The notes under the pieces are model-generated. The model saw only the letters and a program-made list of their open reading frames with translations, was not told the DNA's origin and ran no database searches. Below are positions 60,001 to 64,000 of a stretch of DNA of 64,000 nt, one piece after another. The first letter of the stretch is position 1. Every line of letters starts with the position of its first letter. A program made the position numbers and the translations under genes. Origin of the DNA: Drosophila persimilis (taxonomy: Eukaryota > Arthropoda > Insecta > Diptera > Drosophilidae); contig NW_020825294.1 in assembly GCF_003286085.1 (NCBI RefSeq), positions 3,162,001 through 3,226,000 on the forward strand, written 5' to 3'.

Positions 60001-62242
60001 TTTCGTTTCACATGAATTTGAGGCATAAATCGAAGAGGAAAGAGAAATCGAATGTATAAAAGTTTCGTCCCCCGGTGTTTTTGGTTCAATTCCTACCAGA
60101 AAGCCAAATGCTTTTCAAGTATTTTCCATTTTCCTACCACAACAAACCATTTTTTAATCCATTATGCAAATATCCCATATAAAATGTAAAGATATTTAAG
60201 TATGCTTTGATCTGGAACCAAATACTGAGTCAAATATGGAATATTACGCTCATCCGAAAGTGCTGATTGGTGCCTTGGACAAAGAATGTCCACTCTGTGA
60301 GGCGCTCAAATTCAAATATGAGTTAATTGATTTATATTGCGTATCGGGAACTACCGGAAATTACTTTTCGACACGTGTCCAGACTTAAACCTGTTCCTGA
60401 AGTCCATTCGCACATTCAAGTCATCCCCTTTTATCGTTTAAATAAAGTCTAAAGTATCCCAACTAAAAGATAAACCTTAAATAGGATCCTTTTCCGTTCC
60501 ATGTATCTCTCTTTCTTCTCCACAAACCTTTAATTTCTTGATCTATGTTTTTTGCCTTCATTGATTTGCATTTAAAGTGGTATGTTTTTCGTGCTTGTCT
60601 TACATACAAGTAGACAACATATTTCATTTTCGCTAATCCCAATTAAGTGTTTTGGCTACTTACTTTTAATTATCGTGCTGCCAGGACCCACTGTGAGTGC
60701 GCCCCGCCATTGAGGTAGCGATGGTAGAGCCAGAGAGCTGCTCCTCCGACAGCAGCAGGCGGTCATTAAGCAAATGGCTGCACTTGCAACAGCAACAGCA
60801 ACAGCAACCGACTGCACCCGTCCCGACATACCTATACACTATATACATATATATATTCGACAGAATCTGGGGAATGCAGGAGGGCCATGGGGGCGAGGGA
60901 TGGGCAGGAGTTGGAGGACACGACGGATGTTTGCTGGAAATTAAATTGTATTATTATGGCGAGACATTCGTTGCTTTTGCTCCGGATCCTGCTCCGGCTC
61001 CTGGAGGCTCCTGCCTGCCTGCCTGGCTGGCTGGCTGGCTGGCATCGCATTAGTTAGCAGGCTGGCAAAATTGTTGCCTTTTGCCATTATTTCAATTTTA
61101 TAACGAGAGAGTGGCAGGGGCCCCCCGTCCTGTCGGTTACCGGTTACGGTCTGGTCTTTCACTAGGTAGGGCTTTAATTGAACGACCCTCGACTTGGTCG
61201 CCATCGCCGTCCCCTTCCCCTTCCCCGTCCCCGTCGTTGAGGTGTTGACTTTGACCCAACCAAAAAAAGTATACATTCAACGAAAAATATACGAATATAA
61301 CGTGTATGTAAACGCACATGCAAAACGCTCATTACATTAGGGAAAAATACTCGTACAGTGGAAAGAGGGGACCACCCTCCAACACCGTAAAATTATCATC
61401 TGGGTAGAACCACACCCCAGAAAAAAAAAAACCAAAATGAAAGCCTGTGTGTGTGTGCAGGACTCAAATTAAAATGGCATTTGACAAATTTTGGTCACAT
61501 TTATCAAGTCATGTTTATGCCAGAATTCTATTCTATGAAAAGTCATCCCCACTCTGTGGAAAGCGGGGGATGACATCCCACGCCATATACGAGTATGTAT
61601 TCCCACATCAATTTGTGTGTCTGTTTTTGTTTTGTAAGAGTTTTGGTTTTGACATGCCTTTTCTTTGAGGTTTACTTGGAAATTTACTGAAAATGAAGCT
61701 TCCTTTGATTGGTTGCAAGTAATTCAATTAAATGCTGCTCTATACTTTCGGGCACCAGTTAACAATGAGTGATGGAAATAAATTAAAGTTAATGCAATAC
61801 AAGTTGCCTTTTGAATTCGTAACTTATTTTAGAGCTCGAATTCAAGGTGATACAATGACAGATGTGCTTTCACTTTAATGATAGATGGAAAACAGATGAA
61901 ATTTATTCGTTTTCTTCTTCTTCTGGAAGCCACATTTTAAGGAATGCCTCTGATAAATTTAAGAAGCAAAGTTTTCCCTGGTGCAACTGCATTTCTCGTT
62001 CTTATTTTTCCCTGACAAACTTACATTAATTTCTTATGCTTTTCATTCTTATCGTTTGACAGGATGTCCTTTGGCTGGTATCGCGCCGAGGTCATTGGCG
62101 CCATGGCCTCGGTATTCATGATTTGGGTCATCACCGGTATACTCGTCTGGCTGGCCGTTGGACGCCTCATTACCGGGGACTTTGATGTGGATGCCAGGAT
62201 CATGCTGATCACATCGGGACTGGCCATATTGGTTAATGTCAT
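48060..62242 (+). CDS. ZnT35C: Zinc transporter, SLC30/ZnT family (ZnT35C-like), 3' end outside window
   Basis: It exports cytosolic Zn2+ into vesicles or out of the cell by H+ exchange. Exons are 48060-48091, 50253-50431, 56347-56457, 57470-57590 and 62063-62242, all with consistent phases. The frame is open at a GT donor after 62242 and no later exon is visible before 64000. The Asn-rich cytosolic N-terminus begins [24 protein letters not shown] marks the His/Cys-rich stretch before TM1 ([19 protein letters not shown]). TM2 carries the metal site pair His and Asp in [12 protein letters not shown]3 is [21 protein letters not shown]4 begins [17 protein letters not shown]. The second HxxxD site (TM5) and the C-terminal domain lie beyond the window. 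It belongs to the ZnT2/3/4/8 branch. The choice of ZnT35C over ZnT33D or ZnT41F rests on the MRE-bearing promoter and is not proven. It is head-to-head with the SMYD gene. Confidence 0.88.
48092..50252 (+). other. First intron of the zinc transporter
   Basis: Contents are a (CT)n tract at 48298-48320 followed by a (GT)n tract at about 48334-48355, AT-rich DNA, and the first copy of a dispersed ~70 bp motif near 50146. The acceptor is a strong T-run ending in GCAG at 50252. No nested gene was seen. Confidence 0.55.
50146..50179 (+). repeat. Dispersed ~70 bp motif, copy A (partial)
   Basis: GTGCGTCAACCCTCGGCTC continuing ACTCGCTTCGCTTCGG. It covers the 5' half of the motif only. Confidence 0.65.
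50863..50974 (+). CDS. ZnT35C: Alternative first coding exon of the zinc transporter
   Basis: ATG at 50863 opens a 37-codon frame ([18 protein letters not shown], then [16 protein letters not shown]) that ends in a G|GTAAGC donor in phase 1. Exon 50253-50431 also ends in phase 1, so both splice correctly to the common exon at 56347. This exon has no acceptor in front, lies in a T-rich region about 430 bp after the other N-terminal exon, and would give a separate N-terminus from a second promoter. Translated from here, the protein would begin with a polar, Asp/Arg-rich leader instead of the Asn-rich one. Confidence comes from frame, donor and phase. Transcript data would settle it. Confidence 0.72.
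53059..53125 (+). repeat. Dispersed ~70 bp motif, copy B
   Basis: TGCGCCAACCCCCGGCTC continues with CTCGCCTCGC, then TTGCGCCGATTTGAATAAAA and CATCGGACGCAG. Confidence 0.8.
53868..53905 (+). repeat. TCG/TCA triplet microsatellite
   Basis: About twelve TCG or TCA units in a row. Confidence 0.9.
54393..54459 (+). repeat. Dispersed ~70 bp motif, copy C
   Basis: GGGACAAACCCCAGGCTC, then ACTCGCTTCGTTTG, CGCGCCGATATGAGTAATC and TATCGGACGACGG. It keeps the imperfect hairpin CCGAT...ATCGG. Confidence 0.8.
55640..55860 (-). mobile_element. Helitron protein fragment (N-terminal helitron-like domain)
   Basis: The minus strand reads AHPKVLI, then in another frame [19 protein letters not shown] and [17 protein letters not shown]. 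The FQMTSFGA...IxGxxxH block is typical of the helitron-like N domain just before the rolling-circle helicase part. The segment at 55755-55860 is an inverted partner of 60175-60285 (shared AGCACTTTCGGATGAGCG and TATTTGGTTCCAGAT). The copy is frame-shifted and short. Confidence 0.6.
56458..57469 (+). other. Intron between TM1 and TM2 exons
   Basis: Contains a GGGAC/CATGGGGA tandem stretch (56780-56835), a GACGAT triplet-pair array (56845-56875) and CTCGTAC repeats (57340-57365). The 203-residue frame at 57078-57689 is intronic sequence read through the real exon in a wrong frame. Confidence 0.55.
58512..58586 (-). repeat. Dispersed ~70 bp motif, copy D (inverted)
   Basis: On the minus strand: TGTGCGCCAACCCCCGGCTC, ACTAGCTTTGCTCGC, TCACGCCGATATGAGTAAAA, CATCGGGCCACGACGAC. 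This is the most complete copy. Copies B, C and D share the hairpin end. Confidence 0.8.
59025..59240 (+). repeat. CTG/TTG triplet (opa-type) tract
   Basis: Long runs of CTG and TTG triplets, with interruptions. Leucine- or glutamine-rich frames on either strand are by-products of the repeat. Confidence 0.85.
60170..60400 (+). mobile_element. Helitron protein fragment, plus strand
   Basis: ATG 60236 opens [19 protein letters not shown], then [19 protein letters not shown]. The pattern (D/E)CPxCxALKFxxE...CCxxG is the cysteine block of the helitron-like N domain. The upstream 100 bp is an inverted match to 55755-55860. The remnant covers about 50 residues. Confidence 0.6.
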
Positions 62243-64000
62243 GTAAGTAAACGGCTACCACCTTTTCGATAGTGCTATATGTAGATCTTTAGATGGCAAA
62301 ACAAACTGTCTGGGGCTGTCACTCTGTCTGTCTATCTGTTTGTGCGACTGAAAAGTTTTCCGCTGTTTTCCCCCGGGCAGTTTTCCAATTGCAATTGCCG
62401 CAATCAACTTGTCCCGGACAGGGATAAGGAAGGTGGGGTCATGGCAGGGCCAGCAAATGGGTCAACACAGTGCTGCAAAATGTCTCTGCGAAGTGTCTCC
62501 CCGTCGATCCTCAAGCCCATTGCCAATGCCCATTCCCATGCCCATTCCCTATCGGCATTCCCCTACGTATCCGCCAGTTGTTGCGGCAACTTTCTCCACA
62601 TTTTAGCGACAACTTTTTCCACAAGTTTAGAATTTTTGCCCCCTCCCATGGCCCTTTTTCTTTTTGTGCGATTTTTTCTTCTGCGTCAACAAAAGGCCAA
62701 AGCGACGGCAACGACGAAGAGGAGTTTGCTGGTGTTTGCCTTGGCTAGCCCCAAAGGTGGTGTATTCTCCAGACTGGGGACCTCTCCCAGTTGCCGTCTA
62801 CCCTTCGGATAATGACTGCTGAAGACTTGGTCGCTGTGGATGCGATTGGATTTAATTTCAATTTGGAAAGCTAAAAAATTAATCGACGGCTGACAAAGTT
62901 TTCAACGCTTCTGAAACTGCAGTTTGACCAGGGTACGATTTTACGATCTTTAAAAGGACGAGCGATGAGGGTTTTTATGATCCTTTGATGGGGCTGTAAT
63001 TTATGAGGCGGCTTAAATTTCTAAGAAAAGAGTTTAGTTTCACAGAAGAATTAAGAGTGGGACTTGGAATTTTATTTGTTAACATAATTCTTATATTTAT
63101 ATTGCGATATTTTACATTTCCTATAATTCTGAGAAAAATCTCTTTAGGTTTAGGTTCTTCCCAAAACATTCTTTACTTTTGTAATAATTTAAAAAAACTT
63201 AAAAATACAATTTAAAATGAATTAATTAAGAACTTTAAAAATTTCCGTTCTTAAAATATTGAAAAATTAATTAATTAAAAATTAAAAAATTCATCTTCTT
63301 TTAAGAAATTAAAAAACTAAAAATAAAAACTTAAAAAGATTAATTTAATTAATTAATCAGGCAGAAATGATTATTATTATTTTATTATTATTTTTATAGG
63401 TATATTAAACTTATTGTATGAAAATCGATGAACTATCACATAAAATATCGAGAAATGTCGATTTCAATCGATAAATTATCGAATTTCAAACTAAAAATGT
63501 ATTTAATGAGCATGTAAGAGCATTTTCTCTTCGTTTTCTAATTTCCTAAACGTTTCTGCTTTCTGCTTGTTGTGATTCCGCCGAGTGCAGCACCTGCCAG
63601 CAGTATTCCCCTCTGCCACCACCCTTCCCGTTATCAGCCCCTCTTCCAGCTACCACCTACCACCTTCTCCATCTCCTGCCTCATTCATGCTCATTCATGT
63701 GGCTGTCGAAGCATAGTTTTTGGCGCATAAATCGCAACGTTCAATGCTGAGAGCAGCGCACACACATGTGCATGTGCACATGCTACCCCCCGCCCTATAC
63801 CCACTCCACCTTCACTCCTTCACCTCACCTCACCTCTCTTTACCTCCATCACCCACCATCCACTCTTTCCCCATCTTGTTGTTGTTGTTGTTTCTGGTAC
63901 TAGTTCCGGGGATAGCGCAAAAATTTTCCAGTTGACGTTGGCATTTTCACTGTTTGCCACTTGAATTGTTTGATTACGTGAATTGATTGTGAAAAACGTG
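62243..64000 (+). other. Intron of the zinc transporter running to the window edge
   Basis: Contains a strong donor GTAAGT at 62243, CCCATTC repeats (62525-62550), AT-rich DNA with AATTAATTAA runs (63,215-63,360), a cluster of ATCGA motifs (63,424-63,485) and C/T-rich runs. No further transporter exon was seen. Confidence 0.6.

Larger units (their letters stand above)
57591..62062 (+). other. Long intron between TM2 and TM3 exons
   Basis: About 4.5 kb containing the inverted copy D of the ~70 bp motif, a CTG/GTT (opa-type) region at 59025-59240, CT and CTG tracts near 59490-59560 and the second Helitron fragment (60175-60400). No nested gene was recognised. Confidence 0.5.

Noticed and set aside
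60040-60110. Possible tRNA T-arm (GGTTCAATTCC)
   Set aside because: No matching acceptor, D or anticodon stems can be drawn around it.
1-64000. CRISPR arrays, bacterial-type operons, integrated viral genomes with complete coding regions
   Set aside because: None was seen. The repeat structures are simple sequence, DNA transposons and Helitron relatives, and apart from the possible gag-like gene at 2012 no LTR or capsid element was recognised.

Overview
The window is Drosophila nuclear DNA, probably from the obscura group. The evidence is 53-71 bp GT-AG introns, very abundant CA/CT/CAG/AAC simple repeats, interspersed elements with the DINE-1/mini-me signature (a GTCY proto-microsatellite beside a conserved core), and genes whose closest known relatives are fly or animal genes. 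The genus is well supported. The species group is inference from repeat style.

Layout. 1-2.5 kb: a trinucleotide array, then a small single-exon gene of unknown function (2012-2458) with its own TATA box. 2.5-13 kb: AT-rich intergenic DNA, several tandem repeats, one DINE-1 copy and a 1.15 kb fold-back element. 13.1-14.4 kb: a complete type I L-asparaginase gene (minus strand, four exons, 360 aa). 14.7-15.8 kb: a second DINE-1 copy, inverted relative to the first, so the asparaginase gene is bracketed. 16-18.6 kb: simple-sequence intergenic DNA. 18.6-24.1 kb: a transposon graveyard with a palindromic element split by a hAT transposon that keeps perfect 8 bp target duplications, further element copies, a chimeric fragment of a TMEM161-family gene, and another fold-back. 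24.1-38.5 kb: no gene recognised. 38.5-38.9 kb: a decayed fibrinogen-domain gene.

40.0-64 kb is the gene-rich part. PolD3 (DNA polymerase delta subunit 3, plus strand, 430 aa) has three PCNA-box-like motifs. A SMYD4-type SET/MYND/TPR gene (minus strand, six exons, 890 aa) has lost the canonical SET catalytic residues. A ZnT35C-like zinc transporter (plus strand) starts head-to-head with it, has two alternative first-exon sets, and runs off the right edge. The 0.84 kb between the two divergent starts holds a near-perfect metal response element and a cluster of GATA motifs, which fits a metal-inducible gut or tubule transporter.

The long introns of the transporter gene contain two inverted Helitron coding fragments and four dispersed copies of a roughly 70 bp hairpin-bearing motif that I cannot assign to a known family. 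Exon boundaries were worked out by hand from reading frame, splice consensus and phase. No database search was run.
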